Shown here: positions 40,243 through 49,770 of the stretch, one piece after another
Layout: every line of letters starts with the position of its first letter
Numbering within the stretch: position 1 is the stretch's first letter
DNA from: Enterobacteriaceae bacterium
GTDB lineage: Bacteria > Pseudomonadota > Gammaproteobacteria > Enterobacterales > Enterobacteriaceae
DNA length: 52,398 nucleotides
NCBI GenBank assembly: GCA_031261005.1
Contig: JAISKF010000003.1
Coordinates: forward strand, 1-52,398
Direction: 5' to 3'
Made by a program: the position numbers and the translations under genes
The notes under the pieces: generated by a model
Seen by the model: only the letters and a program-made list of their open reading frames with translations
Databases searched by the model: none
What the model was told of the DNA's origin: nothing

Positions 40243-41769
40243 ATGACTAAAGCTCAAAGTGTTAAATACGGATTGTCTTCCCTGACATTATTGAGTGCAC
40301 TGGTACTCACCGGCTGTAGCTCAACCAATCCAAACGCACATCTTCCTGCGGCAGTAAAAACAGCAGGTAGTGCAGATCAAATTTCAACCCATAAGTCTGA
40401 TCAGTTAGCAGGACCAGAATTGTTGATTTCTGCCGGACAGAATAACGGCAGCTATAACAATATGCGTCGGGCGTTGGTGCGTTCCAGCTTGCCGGAAGAG
40501 AACACTATCCAGCTTTCTGAATGGGTGAATTTCTTCCCTTACAATTATCCGCAGCCACAAGGACGAATTCCTTTTGCCGCGATGAGTGAAATGGCAAATA
40601 CGCCGTGGAATTCCGCAACAAAATTATTGCGTATCGCCGTCAAAGCCGATGATCTTCAGACCAGTCTGCGCCGCGATGCAAATCTCGTCGTATTCGTCGG
40701 TACTGATGGCGTTGATTTAGCGCTGGTTAAACTAAGCCTGAATCATTTAGTCAACCAACTTAGCGCACAAGATAGTCTGAGTATTATTACCTCTGCCGAT
40801 GATAAAAATGTGTTACTGGCACCGACAAATGACAAAGATAAAATGCTGTCAGCGATCAACAACCTGAAAAGCGGTACTACCGGTGATGATACAGAACGTT
40901 TGAGTCAGGCTTATACATTGGCGAAAAAACATTTTATTGATGATGGTATCAATCGTGTGATTCTGGCTGGCAGCAGCAACTTCGATGTTGGATTTAAAAA
41001 CACGTTAGATATTCAGAGCTTCTTCTCTGATAATCAAACTGCGGGCATTTCACTGACTGTCTTAGGCTTCACCGCACATAAATTCCACCCATCTGCATTA
41101 GCTGACATCGCCTATATCGGTGACGGTGTTTACGATTATATTGATAACGAACGCGATGCCGATAAAGTGTGGTCAAAACAATTAACATCAACTCAAACGC
41201 CGGTTGCTAAAGACTTCTCCATGAAAGTGGAATTCAATCCAAATTATGTTCAAGCCTATCGTTTACTGGGCTATCAAGCGCCAACGCAATCTGATAACGA
41301 TTTAGCGGATAAGGGCGTTGTTGTCACCGGTCAAACATTGACAGCATTGTATGAAATCGTTCCTGTCGGTAGTTCTGTCAATTGGAGCGGTGAACAATTT
41401 ACGCCATCATTTAACAGTTTCCTGAATAAAACCAAAGAAATGGCGATGGTGCATTTGCGTTATAACAAACCAACAGCACAAGGCGAGTCACAACGTGTCG
41501 AGCTGCCAGTTCCGGAATCTCAAATGAGAACCACGCTAGATAACAGCAGTCAGGATTTCCGTTTTGCTGCTGCGGTTGCCGCCTTTGCTGAACAGCTAAA
41601 AGATAACGGTGAAACGACTGGTCAATTTACGCTGGACAATACCTTACAACTGGCGCGTGATGGTCAGGGTAGTGATAAATTTGGCTTACGCGGCGAATTT
41701 ATCCAACTGGTGCAAAATGCACAGAAAGCCTTACCTAATTCATCACCGGTGAAAGGTCAGGGTAAGTAA
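40243..41769 (+). CDS. YfbK-like vWA lipoprotein with degenerate MIDAS
   Basis: This 508-residue protein follows the YfbK layout. It has a signal and lipobox VLTGC (Cys25), the N-terminal region with EWVNFFPYNYPQPQGRIPFA, a von Willebrand A domain (about 138-315), then the FNPNYVQAYRLLGYQ and GQTLTALYEIVPVG domain. In typical members the vWA domain starts DxSGS; here the equivalent is VFVGTDGVD (151-158), so the metal-coordinating Asp and both Ser are changed. The later TDGDFNVG becomes AGSSNFDVG. Divalent metal binding is therefore unlikely. The protein is intact and in frame, so it is probably a functional non-metal version. Its role is unknown. Confidence 0.82.
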   Translation: MTKAQSVKYGLSSLTLLSALVLTGCSSTNPNAHLPAAVKTAGSADQISTHKSDQLAGPELLISAGQNNGSYNNMRRALVRSSLPEENTIQLSEWVNFFPYNYPQPQGRIPFAAMSEMANTPWNSATKLLRIAVKADDLQTSLRRDANLVVFVGTDGVDLALVKLSLNHLVNQLSAQDSLSIITSADDKNVLLAPTNDKDKMLSAINNLKSGTTGDDTERLSQAYTLAKKHFIDDGINRVILAGSSNFDVGFKNTLDIQSFFSDNQTAGISLTVLGFTAHKFHPSALADIAYIGDGVYDYIDNERDADKVWSKQLTSTQTPVAKDFSMKVEFNPNYVQAYRLLGYQAPTQSDNDLADKGVVVTGQTLTALYEIVPVGSSVNWSGEQFTPSFNSFLNKTKEMAMVHLRYNKPTAQGESQRVELPVPESQMRTTLDNSSQDFRFAAAVAAFAEQLKDNGETTGQFTLDNTLQLARDGQGSDKFGLRGEFIQLVQNAQKALPNSSPVKGQGK

Positions 41770-41812
41770 GACAGTTAAAAAGCTCTGAAAAGCGCAGTAA
41801 AAATAGATTAAT

Positions 41813-41890
41813 AGATTGATAATAAATAATAATTTGTAGTGGCGACAATCTGCCGCCGCTACGATAACGTCTTATCCGAAGTTCAGGTTA
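41813..41890 (-). repeat. dispersed MITE-like repeat, copy 8
   Basis: On the minus strand it begins TAACCTGAACTTCGGATAAG, has the short core GTAGCGGCGGCAGATTGTCG then CCACTAC, and ends AAATTATTATTTATTATCAA. The left arm is internally deleted, like copy 2. It separates the vWA gene from the rpsU operon promoter. Confidence 0.75.
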
Positions 41891-42022
41891 AATACATTTA
41901 TCAATCACAGAAATAACCGGTTCACAAGACCGGTTATCTGCGACAGATAACATCATTGCGATAATTTATACAATGAATTGGGTTGCTTATCTCAATACCG
42001 ATGAATGAATCGGTAACAGCGC

Positions 42023-42090
42023 TTTACAAGCACGCCCTATTCGCAGTAGAATTCCGCACCATTTTGAATATAGCTGGCACTAGCGCCAGC
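42023..42090 (+). promoter_or_regulatory. rpsU-dnaG-rpoD operon promoter and leader hairpin
   Basis: TTTACA (42023-42028), an 18-bp spacer and TAGAAT (42047-42052) form a sigma-70 promoter. Its sequence and the following ATTCCGCACCATTTTGAATA resemble the E. coli macromolecular-synthesis operon promoter. A GCTGGC...GCCAGC hairpin (42073-42090) lies in the leader, 34 bases before rpsU. No LexA box was seen at this promoter. Confidence 0.75.
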
Positions 42091-42111
42091 AGCTAAACCG
42101 ATTTCTATTGA

Positions 42112-42339
<228 letters not shown>

Positions 42340-42436
42340 TCCTTTTCGGATTATTCCGAGCGCGCATTTAATGCGTAGGTTGCTCGTGTAGCTGAAGCTA
42401 GTAATAGCTGACTGCATGTTAACTGCATATATGTAT

Positions 42437-42470
42437 GCCGTGCTTTCCGAAAGGAATGCGCGGCTTATTC
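42437..42470 (+). terminator. partial terminator between rpsU and dnaG
   Basis: GCCGTGC...GCGCGGC pairs over seven positions with one U-G wobble, and an inner TTCC-GAAA-GGAA tetraloop stem extends it. The following TTATTCTCG has few U residues, so termination should be incomplete. This corresponds to the E. coli T1 attenuator, which lowers primase expression relative to S21. Confidence 0.75.
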
Positions 42471-42499
42471 TCGTTTATGGTTTTACGAATTGAGGTCTA

Positions 42500-44251
42500 A
42501 TGGCAGGACGAATCCCACGCGTGTTTATCAATGACTTGCTGGCTCGTACGGACATTGTCGATCTAATCGATGCCCGTGTGAAACTGAAAAAGCAAGGCAA
42601 GAATTATCACGCCTGTTGTCCGTTCCATAATGAAAAAACGCCCTCTTTTACTGTAAACGGTGAGAAACAGTTTTATCACTGCTTCGGCTGCGGTGCTCAC
42701 GGAAATGCTATTGATTTCCTGATGAATTTCGACCGGCTGGAGTTTGTAGAGAGTATTGAAGAACTGGCGACTATACACGGTCTTGATGTTCCCTATGAAT
42801 CAGGAACCGGCACCAGTTCGCTAGAAAAACACCAAAGACAAAGCCTTTATCAACTGATGGAGCCACTAGCTAAGTTCTATCAGGAATCCTTAAATCAGCC
42901 TCAATCTCAAGATGCGCGCAACTATCTGGCGCAGCGCGGTTTAAGTGATGACGTTATCCAACGTTTTGCGATTGGTTTTGCGCCGTCCGGTTGGGATAAC
43001 GTCCTCAAACGTTTTGGTCGTTCCCCCGAAAATCGTGAATCACTCAACGATGCCGGAATGTTAGTCACCAATGATAATGGACGCACTTATGACCGTTTTC
43101 GTGAACGTGTCATGTTTCCTATTCGTGATAAGCGCGGTCGGGTGATTGCTTTTGGCGGGCGGATTTTAGGCAGCGGTACGCCGAAATACCTGAACTCGCC
43201 GGAAACCGAAATTTTCCATAAAGGTCGGCAGTTATACGGTCTTTATGAAGCACAGCTCAATCATAATCAGCTTGATAAACTGCTTGTGGTTGAAGGTTAT
43301 ATGGACGTCGTTGCGCTGGCGCAATTTGGCATTAATTATGCGGTTGCATCGCTAGGAACGTCCACAACAGCAGAGCATATCCAGTTAATGTTCCGCTGTA
43401 CCGATAATGTGATTTGCTGCTATGACGGTGATAATGCCGGTCGGGAAGCTGCATGGCGGGCGCTGGAAACTGCACTGCCCTATCTCACCGATGGTCGTCA
43501 GCTAAAATTCATGTTCTTGCCGGAAGGTGAAGATCCCGACACATTAGTGAGAAAAGAAGGTAAAGAGGCTTTTGAGCAACGGTTGGAACAAGCCCAACCA
43601 CTTTCGACATTTTTATTTGATACACTTATGCCGCAAGTTGACCTTAGTTCTCCTGATGGACGTGCTAAACTAAGTACGCTGGCATTACCTTTAATTAGTA
43701 AGGTGCCAGGTGAAACACTTCGTTTATATTTGCGTCAACTGCTTGGTCAGAAGCTCGGTATTTTAGATGACAGCCAGCTCGATAAATTAATGCCAAGACA
43801 AATTGAGTCTGAGCAGCAAGGATACCAGCCGCCGCAGTTAAAACGCACCACAATGCGGGTACTGATCGGGCTTCTTATCCAGCGACCAGAATTAGCTGCT
43901 CAAGTACCTTCTGTACAAGGTCTGGAACAAACTGGTTTAGCTGGAGTCCCACTGTTTATAGAGCTGATAAAAACCTGTCTGGCACAGCCCGGCTTAACGA
44001 CTGGGCAACTTTTAGAGCACTATCGTGATAATAAATTCAGTCAACAGCTTGAAACTTTAGCAACATGGAACCACATGATTGTTGAGGACATGATTGAAGA
44101 CACGTTTCTTGATACTTTGGCTAAACTGTACGATTCCGTGCTGGAACAACGTCAGGAAGAGCTAATCGCCCGTGACAGAACACACGGTTTGAATGCCGAT
44201 GAACGCAAAGAGTTATGGTCATTAAATATGGCTTTAGCTAAAAAAAGTTAA
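42500..44251 (+). CDS. dnaG: DNA primase
   Basis: DnaG makes the RNA primers for replication. The CHC2 zinc site has Cys40, His43, Cys61 and Cys64 (CCPFHNEKTPSF, HCFGCGAHG), the same positions as E. coli. The TOPRIM catalytic domain contains LVVEGYMDVVAL and CYDGDNAGREAA. The C-terminal helicase-binding domain runs from about 450 to 583. Its 583 residues compare with 581 in E. coli. It is the middle gene of the rpsU-dnaG-rpoD operon. Confidence 0.98.
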   Translation: MAGRIPRVFINDLLARTDIVDLIDARVKLKKQGKNYHACCPFHNEKTPSFTVNGEKQFYHCFGCGAHGNAIDFLMNFDRLEFVESIEELATIHGLDVPYESGTGTSSLEKHQRQSLYQLMEPLAKFYQESLNQPQSQDARNYLAQRGLSDDVIQRFAIGFAPSGWDNVLKRFGRSPENRESLNDAGMLVTNDNGRTYDRFRERVMFPIRDKRGRVIAFGGRILGSGTPKYLNSPETEIFHKGRQLYGLYEAQLNHNQLDKLLVVEGYMDVVALAQFGINYAVASLGTSTTAEHIQLMFRCTDNVICCYDGDNAGREAAWRALETALPYLTDGRQLKFMFLPEGEDPDTLVRKEGKEAFEQRLEQAQPLSTFLFDTLMPQVDLSSPDGRAKLSTLALPLISKVPGETLRLYLRQLLGQKLGILDDSQLDKLMPRQIESEQQGYQPPQLKRTTMRVLIGLLIQRPELAAQVPSVQGLEQTGLAGVPLFIELIKTCLAQPGLTTGQLLEHYRDNKFSQQLETLATWNHMIVEDMIEDTFLDTLAKLYDSVLEQRQEELIARDRTHGLNADERKELWSLNMALAKKS

Positions 44252-44293
44252 TTACAATTTTTAACAGAATTAACGGCTTGAGTGCCGCACATT

Positions 44294-44311
44294 GCAGGAA
44301 CGAAATCCTGC
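44294..44311 (+). promoter_or_regulatory. hairpin in the dnaG-rpoD spacer
   Basis: GCAGGA, ACGAAA, TCCTGC is a perfect 6-bp stem without a T-run, in the 165-base spacer. In E. coli this spacer holds the mRNA processing site that separates dnaG from rpoD messages. The same function is inferred from position only. Confidence 0.4.
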
Positions 44312-44416
44312 GTATAGCTGTTAACAAAGGCGACAGCTGATAAAAATGGCCCGATCACTTATGATTACCGGCTTAGCCGATAAAAATTTAATACTCTGAA
44401 GTGTGGATACCGTCTT

Positions 44417-46261
44417 ATGGAGCAAAACCCGCAGTCACAGCTTAAACTTCTTGTTACTCTTGGCAAGGAGCAAGGCTACCTGACCTACGCTCAGGTCAAT
44501 GACCATTTGCCAGAAGATATAATCGATTCCGATCAGATCGAAGATATTATTCAGATGATCAATGACATGGGCATTCAGGTTATGGAAATAGCACCTGATG
44601 CCGATGATCTAATGCTCGCAGAAAATACGGCAGACACCGACGAAGATGCAGCAGAAGCTGCCGCACAAGTGCTCTCCAGTGTTGAATCCGAAATTGGTCG
44701 GACAACAGATCCTGTACGCATGTATATGCGTGAAATGGGTACTGTCGAACTGCTTACCCGCGAAGGTGAAATTGATATTGCCAAGCGTATTGAAGATGGT
44801 ATCAATCAGGTTCAGTGTTCTGTTGCTGAATATCCTGAAGCAATCACCTATCTGCTGGAGCAATTCGATCGTATTGAGACGGGTGAAACTCGCCTGTCTG
44901 ACATTATCACTGCATTTATCGATCCTAACGCAGATGACACCATCGGTCCTGCTGCGACACATATTGGCTCTGAACTGCCTAGCGAAGAGCAAGATGATGA
45001 CAGCGACGACGATGAAGATTCTGATGACGCCGATGCTGATGAAGATATTGGTATCGATCCCGAAGTTGCGCGTGAAAAATTCAACGAACTGCGTGAGCAA
45101 TACGAAGCTACTCGTAAAGCCATCAAAGAGTTCGGTCGCAGTAATCAGAAAGCAATCGATGAAATCGTTAAACTGTCTGACGTATTCAAACAGTTCCGTT
45201 TAGTGCCTAAACAGTTCGATTATCTGGTTAACAACATGCGCCAGATGATGGATCGCGTGCGCGTGCAAGAACGTCTGATCCTCAAGTTGTGTGTTGAACA
45301 GAGCAAAATGCCGAAGAAAAACTTCGTCACGCTGTTTGCAGGTAACGAAACCAATATGGATTGGTTTAACAGCGCAATTATCATGGGTAAACCGTGGTCT
45401 GAAAAGCTGAAAGACGTTAGTGAAGAAGTCGAACGCTGCATTCAAAAGCTGCAATTAATTGAAGAAGAAACCGGCTTAACTATCGAACAGGTTAAAGACA
45501 TCAACCGCCGCATGTCTATCGGTGAAGCGAAAGCCCGCCGTGCGAAGAAAGAAATGGTTGAAGCAAACTTACGTCTGGTTATTTCTATCGCGAAAAAATA
45601 TACCAATCGTGGTCTGCAATTCCTTGATCTGATTCAGGAAGGTAACATCGGTTTGATGAAAGCGGTCGATAAATTTGAATATCGCCGTGGTTACAAATTC
45701 TCAACTTATGCGACTTGGTGGATTCGTCAGGCAATCACTCGTTCTATCGCTGATCAGGCGCGCACAATTCGTATTCCTGTGCACATGATTGAAACCATTA
45801 ATAAACTCAATCGTATTTCTCGCCAGATGCTACAGGAAATGGGGCGTGAACCGCTGCCAGAAGAACTGGCTGAACGTATGCTGATGCCGGAAGATAAAAT
45901 CCGTAAAGTGCTGAAAATTGCCAAAGAGCCAATCTCGATGGAAACACCAATCGGTGACGATGAAGATTCGCATTTAGGTGATTTTATTGAGGATACCACC
46001 CTTGAGCTGCCGTTGGATTCAGCCACATCAGAAAGCCTGCGTTCTGCAACGCATGACGTACTGGCTGGCTTAACCGCTCGTGAAGCGAAAGTGCTGCGTA
46101 TGCGTTTCGGTATTGATATGAACACCGATCACACACTGGAAGAAGTCGGCAAACAGTTCGACGTAACCCGTGAACGTATCCGTCAGATCGAAGCAAAAGC
46201 ACTGCGTAAATTACGCCACCCAAGCCGTTCAGAAGTTCTGCGTAGCTTTTTAGATGACTAA
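44417..46261 (+). CDS. rpoD: RNA polymerase primary sigma factor RpoD (sigma-70)
   Basis: This is the housekeeping sigma factor. The 614 residues include region 1.1, a non-conserved domain with the very acidic run [18 protein letters not shown] (about 194-211) and a region 2 core ([20 protein letters not shown]). The -10 recognition helix is [18 protein letters not shown], and the region 4.2 helix is [20 protein letters not shown]. Length and sequence match E. coli (613). It is the last gene of its operon, closed by a strong terminator at 46294. Confidence 0.98.
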   Translation: MEQNPQSQLKLLVTLGKEQGYLTYAQVNDHLPEDIIDSDQIEDIIQMINDMGIQVMEIAPDADDLMLAENTADTDEDAAEAAAQVLSSVESEIGRTTDPVRMYMREMGTVELLTREGEIDIAKRIEDGINQVQCSVAEYPEAITYLLEQFDRIETGETRLSDIITAFIDPNADDTIGPAATHIGSELPSEEQDDDSDDDEDSDDADADEDIGIDPEVAREKFNELREQYEATRKAIKEFGRSNQKAIDEIVKLSDVFKQFRLVPKQFDYLVNNMRQMMDRVRVQERLILKLCVEQSKMPKKNFVTLFAGNETNMDWFNSAIIMGKPWSEKLKDVSEEVERCIQKLQLIEEETGLTIEQVKDINRRMSIGEAKARRAKKEMVEANLRLVISIAKKYTNRGLQFLDLIQEGNIGLMKAVDKFEYRRGYKFSTYATWWIRQAITRSIADQARTIRIPVHMIETINKLNRISRQMLQEMGREPLPEELAERMLMPEDKIRKVLKIAKEPISMETPIGDDEDSHLGDFIEDTTLELPLDSATSESLRSATHDVLAGLTAREAKVLRMRFGIDMNTDHTLEEVGKQFDVTRERIRQIEAKALRKLRHPSRSEVLRSFLDD

Positions 46262-46293
46262 ACTCTCTGCTTAAACTATCTGCTTAACTTGAC

Positions 46294-46321
46294 AAAAAAA
46301 GCGCTGAAAAGCGCTTTTTTT
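46294..46321 (+). terminator. rpoD operon rho-independent terminator
   Basis: AAAAAAAGCGCT, GAA, AAGCGCTTTTTTT forms a stem with a long A-tract/T-tract and ends 60 bases after the rpoD stop. Beyond it the sequence turns strongly AT-rich. Confidence 0.92.
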
Positions 46322-46350
46322 GTATTCAATTCCATGAGAAACCAACCTGA

Positions 46351-46488
46351 ACATTTGATTAGAAATCTCAAAATCGCAAAAACTTGAGCATAGTTAGTCT
46401 AGAAGCTATTTACACTGATACCAATGATTTTTGTCTTCAATAATTTATTCCTCAGCGGAAAGCCATATCTTATTAATGACCTAATAAG
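46351..46488 (+). mobile_element. IS982-family element, 5' remnant A
   Basis: GATTAGAAATCTCAAAATCG at 46357 and CTATTTACACTGATACCAAT further on align along about 130 bp with the start of remnant B at 47747. Translation gives IYTDTNDFCLQ, a stop, then FIPQ, like the IS982-family transposase N-terminus (IYTDVDDFxxQFIPQ). Only the first 45 codons or so survive. It lies just left of the acyltransferase gene. Confidence 0.65.
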
Positions 46489-46504
46489 TCTCAATCACAT
46501 AAAA

Positions 46505-47678
46505 TTATACAACTCTAGAGTTAGTAGTTTTTCTACTAACTAAAAATTTACTAAGCTTATTAGATAATAAAACAGCATTACTATCTATATATTTTTCAAA
46601 AAAATAAGAAAAAAAGATAGTTATAAAAACAATAGATAAGCAAGTTAAAAATGAGTTTAGAAAATATCCTAGATAGTTATATAAAAAATGAAATAGTGGA
46701 TATCCTATAATGTAAAAAATGGAAAGATGTATTAAATATATTGAAAATGAACACTTGCCTATTAATTCTAAGATTTTTAGTGATAGAAAGTTAGAAAATA
46801 GGTTACCTACAAGTATTGAAAATACAATTAGGACTCCACCAATAAAATTAAACATTCCATATATATTTCCATATGTTACAAATGGTATCAAATCAATCAT
46901 AAAACTATAGCTATAGCTATTGGTATGAACACCTGAAAAATATAATCCTAGAAGAAACATAATGATAGACGATTTCTTTTTTATAGTTATATTTTTCGTG
47001 TAAATAAACATGCCAATAAAAAATGCAGAATATCCTAAATAATCTTTTTCATTTTGGTCAATAAATATAAAAAAAGCTATAATTGCAATATAAATAGGAG
47101 TGTTTTTAGGTAAATTCCTACTAAACATAGCAACTAAATATATAAATATTGATCCCAGAAGCTCGATCTTCATACTCCATAAAACCCAATTATATGTAGA
47201 TATTCCATTTATATATGGAGATATTGCACCAGAATATATTGAATATAAAAAATTTAAATCAACGCGCCCTATCCCTGCTCCCCATTGACTAATATATTCT
47301 TTATTTACAGGAACCAAAAAGCATAAATAAGCAAGCAAGCAAGCAAGATACAGTAGACGGAATAGCGAGTCTAGGATATCTTTTAATTATCGATAAAAGT
47401 AGAGTCTCCCATTTAATTTCTTTTCTCAAAAAAGATCTTGCTAAGACATAACCACTAAGAGTAAAAAAGCAATAAACGGCAGCGGTTCCTGAATATAAAA
47501 ATCCGAAAGGTAATTCATGTATATACTGTAATATGTTACTTTTAGGTACATTCTTATCAACCGAAAACAAATGTAGCTGAGGGAAAAAAACTAAAGAAAG
47601 ATGTGAGAAAACTACGATTAAGCAAGCAATTCCTCTGATACTATCTAACTGCATTATCTTCTTACTAGAAATATTCAC
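46505..47678 (-). pseudogene. acyltransferase-3 family membrane protein, out of frame at a CTTG tract (possibly phase-variable)
   Basis: Two overlapping frames make one gene. The first (47301-47678) starts with GTG at 47678 and encodes LDSIRGIACLIVVFSHL and YCFFTLSGYVLARSF, diagnostic of acyltransferase-3 (OafA/YrhL) proteins that O-acetylate lipopolysaccharide or other glycans. The second (46505-47338) encodes the remaining hydrophobic helices, including NWVLWSMKIELLG and KCSFSIYLIHLSIFY. They meet in CTTGCTTGCTTGCTTGCTT (coding strand, 47347-47329). Removing one CTTG unit, or adding two, joins them into a continuous frame (389 residues after losing one). All else appears intact, so this is more likely an OFF state than decay. 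The gene is much more AT-rich than its neighbours and is bracketed by IS982 remnants, indicating acquisition. Confidence 0.8.
47329..47347 (-). repeat. CTTG tetranucleotide tract in the acyltransferase gene
   Basis: On the coding strand there are four CTTG units plus CTT, about 110 codons into the gene. With the present number the reading frame reaches TAA at 47301. With three or six full units it continues through the downstream frame. Tetranucleotide tracts in coding sequence are classic slipped-strand phase-variation devices, although this tract is short. Confidence 0.85.
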
Positions 47679-47739
47679 ATTTGTACCTATTTAAAATAAT
47701 CAGCCTGAGTTTCGAATTAGGATGGAACTAAATACCCAA

Positions 47740-48480
47740 GTCCCGTGATTAGAAATCTAAAAATCACAAAGATTTAGGTATGATTAATTTAGTAACTATT
47801 TACACTGATGTCGATGATTTTTACCTTCAATTTATTTCCTAGCGGGAAGCGTATTTTATTGCTTCCGGACTAATACAAACTTTCTATGAGCGAAGCCATG
47901 ACTATTGTTATCGTTTAGTGTACCGCAACTTTAAAATAATCTATATTAAACATATTATTAAGTATTAACGATACCATTTCTCTACGTTCATTAGCTACAT
48001 AAGAATGCTAACTTTATTGCGCTCAATACTTGCTCCTTTCAATCGTTATCTGGCTTATAAAAGAGCAAAACTAACGGAAACTGCTTAACATCAATTCAAC
48101 AAAATTGTAAATCTGCCATAAACATCGAATTCCAGAACATCAGACATTCGATGGTATAACAGAACGAAAACATGGCAGTATGGAGTGATTTTACGGTTTC
48201 AAACTTCATCTGGTGCTCAACGATTTTGACGATAAAAATAACGGCAGGTGATACCTATGATAGAGGTCTGATACTGGAGATATGTAATAATTTATGTTAT
48301 GGGGAAGCCTCTATGAAGATATAGGATAATTTAAAGTTAAGAAAGCGATTTATTATTGAGACTGTTTTTAATCGACGGAATAATATCTCCTAAATTAAGA
48401 ACTATCATCATAAGAAGCTATATTAATTTTATAGTGAATTCATCTGCGAGTCTACTCGCGTATATATTTCAAGAAAAAAG
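47740..48480 (+). pseudogene. degenerate IS982-family transposase, remnant B
   Basis: From ATG 47780 the frame reads MINLVTIYTDVDDFYLQFIS then a stop. Later pieces, in different frames, are LSMSEAMTIVIV, YRNFKIIYI, CHKHRIPEHQTFDGITERKH, FYGFKLHLVLNDFDDKN, LRKRFIIETVFN and RSYINFIVNSSASLLAYIF. Their order and content match an IS982-family transposase from start to end, with several stops and frameshifts. The 3' end runs into the lexA terminator. A plus-strand open frame from 48356 is only the tail of this remnant plus antisense of lexA. Confidence 0.75.
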
Positions 48481-48502
48481 CCGAGAATTAAAGTTTCTCG
48501 GC
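48473..48502 (-). terminator. lexA rho-independent terminator
   Basis: On the minus strand GCCGAGAA, a 7-base loop and TTCTCGGC are followed by TTTTTTC. It lies about 47 bases after the lexA stop. Confidence 0.9.
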
Positions 48503-48548
48503 TCGATAAACAGCTTCTTATGCAGAGCTGAAGTTAAACCGAATAAAA

Positions 48549-49163
48549 CTACATCCAGTCACCATTACGAATCACGCCAACCGCCAGCCCTTCAATCGTC
48601 AGGCTATGCTCACGTAAATCGACAACAATAGGAGTAAACTCGTCATTTTCTGGTAATAGATGAACAACATTACCTTGCTTCTTCAAACGTTTAACCGTCA
48701 CTTCATCATCAATGCGTGCCACGACTACCTGACCATTGCGTACATCTTGTGTTTTATGTACTGCCAGTAAGTCGCCGTCCATAATACCAATGTCTTTCAT
48801 GGACATACCGCTAACACGCAACAAAAAATCAGCATGTGGATGGAATAATGAGGGATCAACTTGATAGTGGCTTTCGATATGTTCTTGCGCCAGTAATGGC
48901 TCACCAGCAGCAACACGCCCAATGAGCGGTAATCCGGCTTCTTCTTCGGTTTCCATCAGTAAACGAATACCGCGAGATGCCCCCGTTACAATCTCAATCA
49001 CACCTTTACGTGCCAGTGCTTTTAAGTGTTCCTCAGCGGCATTTGGCGATTTAAACCCCAGCGTTTGAGCGATCTCCGCGCGAGTTGGCGGCATTCCTGA
49101 CTGACCAATATGGTCACGGATCATGTCATAAATTTGTTGCTGTCTGGCGGTTAATGCTTTCAT
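48549..49163 (-). CDS. lexA: SOS response repressor LexA
   Basis: LexA represses SOS genes and cleaves itself when RecA filaments form. The N-terminal winged helix (about 1-70: [20 protein letters not shown]) binds DNA. The self-cleavage site is Ala86-Gly87 in RVAAGEPLL, and the catalytic pair is Ser121 (GMSMKD) and Lys158 (EVTVKRLKK). Its 204 residues compare with 202 in E. coli. Two SOS boxes in its promoter imply autorepression. In E. coli it follows dgkA, as here. Confidence 0.98.
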   Translation of the reverse strand: MKALTARQQQIYDMIRDHIGQSGMPPTRAEIAQTLGFKSPNAAEEHLKALARKGVIEIVTGASRGIRLLMETEEEAGLPLIGRVAAGEPLLAQEHIESHYQVDPSLFHPHADFLLRVSGMSMKDIGIMDGDLLAVHKTQDVRNGQVVVARIDDEVTVKRLKKQGNVVHLLPENDEFTPIVVDLREHSLTIEGLAVGVIRNGDWM

Positions 49164-49180
49164 CTGCGGATTCCTTCAAC

Positions 49181-49196
49181 CTGTTTTTATATACAG
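49181..49196 (-). promoter_or_regulatory. LexA box 1
   Basis: CTGTTTTTATATACAG fits CTG-N10-CAG with the AT-rich centre of the SOS consensus CTGTATATATATACAG. It lies 18 bases upstream of the lexA start codon. Confidence 0.9.
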
Positions 49197-49201
49197 TTAT
49201 C

Positions 49202-49217
49202 CTGTGAGTATATACAG
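49202..49217 (-). promoter_or_regulatory. LexA box 2
   Basis: CTGTGAGTATATACAG is the second 16-bp SOS box, 21 bp (two helical turns) from the first, the same spacing as in E. coli lexA, allowing cooperative autorepression. Confidence 0.9.
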
Positions 49218-49284
49218 GTATTACGCAGATGGAAACCTTCAAACACGATATTTCCGATTTAGTTTGCAAAATGTGTCAGAGGCC

Positions 49285-49650
49285 TCAGAAAAAGTGGCTG
49301 TAAAGAATACTTAACCAAACAAACAGCGCCAGAAACATTGTGAGCAACACAGCGGCAGATCCCATATCTTTCGCTCTGCCGGATAATTCATGGCGTTCAG
49401 TACCAATGCGATCCACCACTGCTTCAATCGCACTATTGATAATTTCAACAATCACAATCTGTGCCACAGAAACAATCAATAAAATACGTTCAATAACACT
49501 GACATCTAAACAAACAGCCAGAATAATCGCTACGATGGTGAGAATAGTTTCTTGTCGAAATGCGGCTTCATTTTGCCACGCAGCACGTAATCCCTGCCGT
49601 GAATATCCTGCTGCTTTTATAATGCGCGTTAGCCCTGTCGCCTGATTCAT
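49285..49650 (-). CDS. dgkA: diacylglycerol kinase
   Basis: DgkA is the small trimeric inner-membrane enzyme that phosphorylates diacylglycerol, recycling it from membrane-derived oligosaccharide and lipopolysaccharide modification. The 121 residues have an amphipathic N-terminus and three membrane helices. The catalytic signature is EIINSAIEAVVDRIG, followed by the cytoplasmic loop HELSGRAKDMGSAAVLL. It is divergent from plsB, as in E. coli, and upstream of lexA on the same strand. Confidence 0.97.
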   Translation of the reverse strand: MNQATGLTRIIKAAGYSRQGLRAAWQNEAAFRQETILTIVAIILAVCLDVSVIERILLIVSVAQIVIVEIINSAIEAVVDRIGTERHELSGRAKDMGSAAVLLTMFLALFVWLSILYSHFF

Positions 49651-49770
49651 TATTACTTCCTCTGAAAAATTCTACCTAATTTTAGCAATTATCCGACACA
49701 GCAGCATCACAGATTGCGCTAAGTTCTGGTATTCTTGCGGTTCATCTTCTATATGAGGCTCGCAATATTT

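Noticed and set aside
46505-47338. Second acyltransferase frame as an independent gene starting at TTG
   Set aside because: Its start lies inside the CTTG tract, it lacks the N-terminal catalytic helix of the family, and the upstream frame supplies exactly that part.
48356-48631. 91-codon plus-strand frame near the lexA end
   Set aside because: Its first part is the tail of a degraded IS982 transposase and its second part is antisense to lexA.
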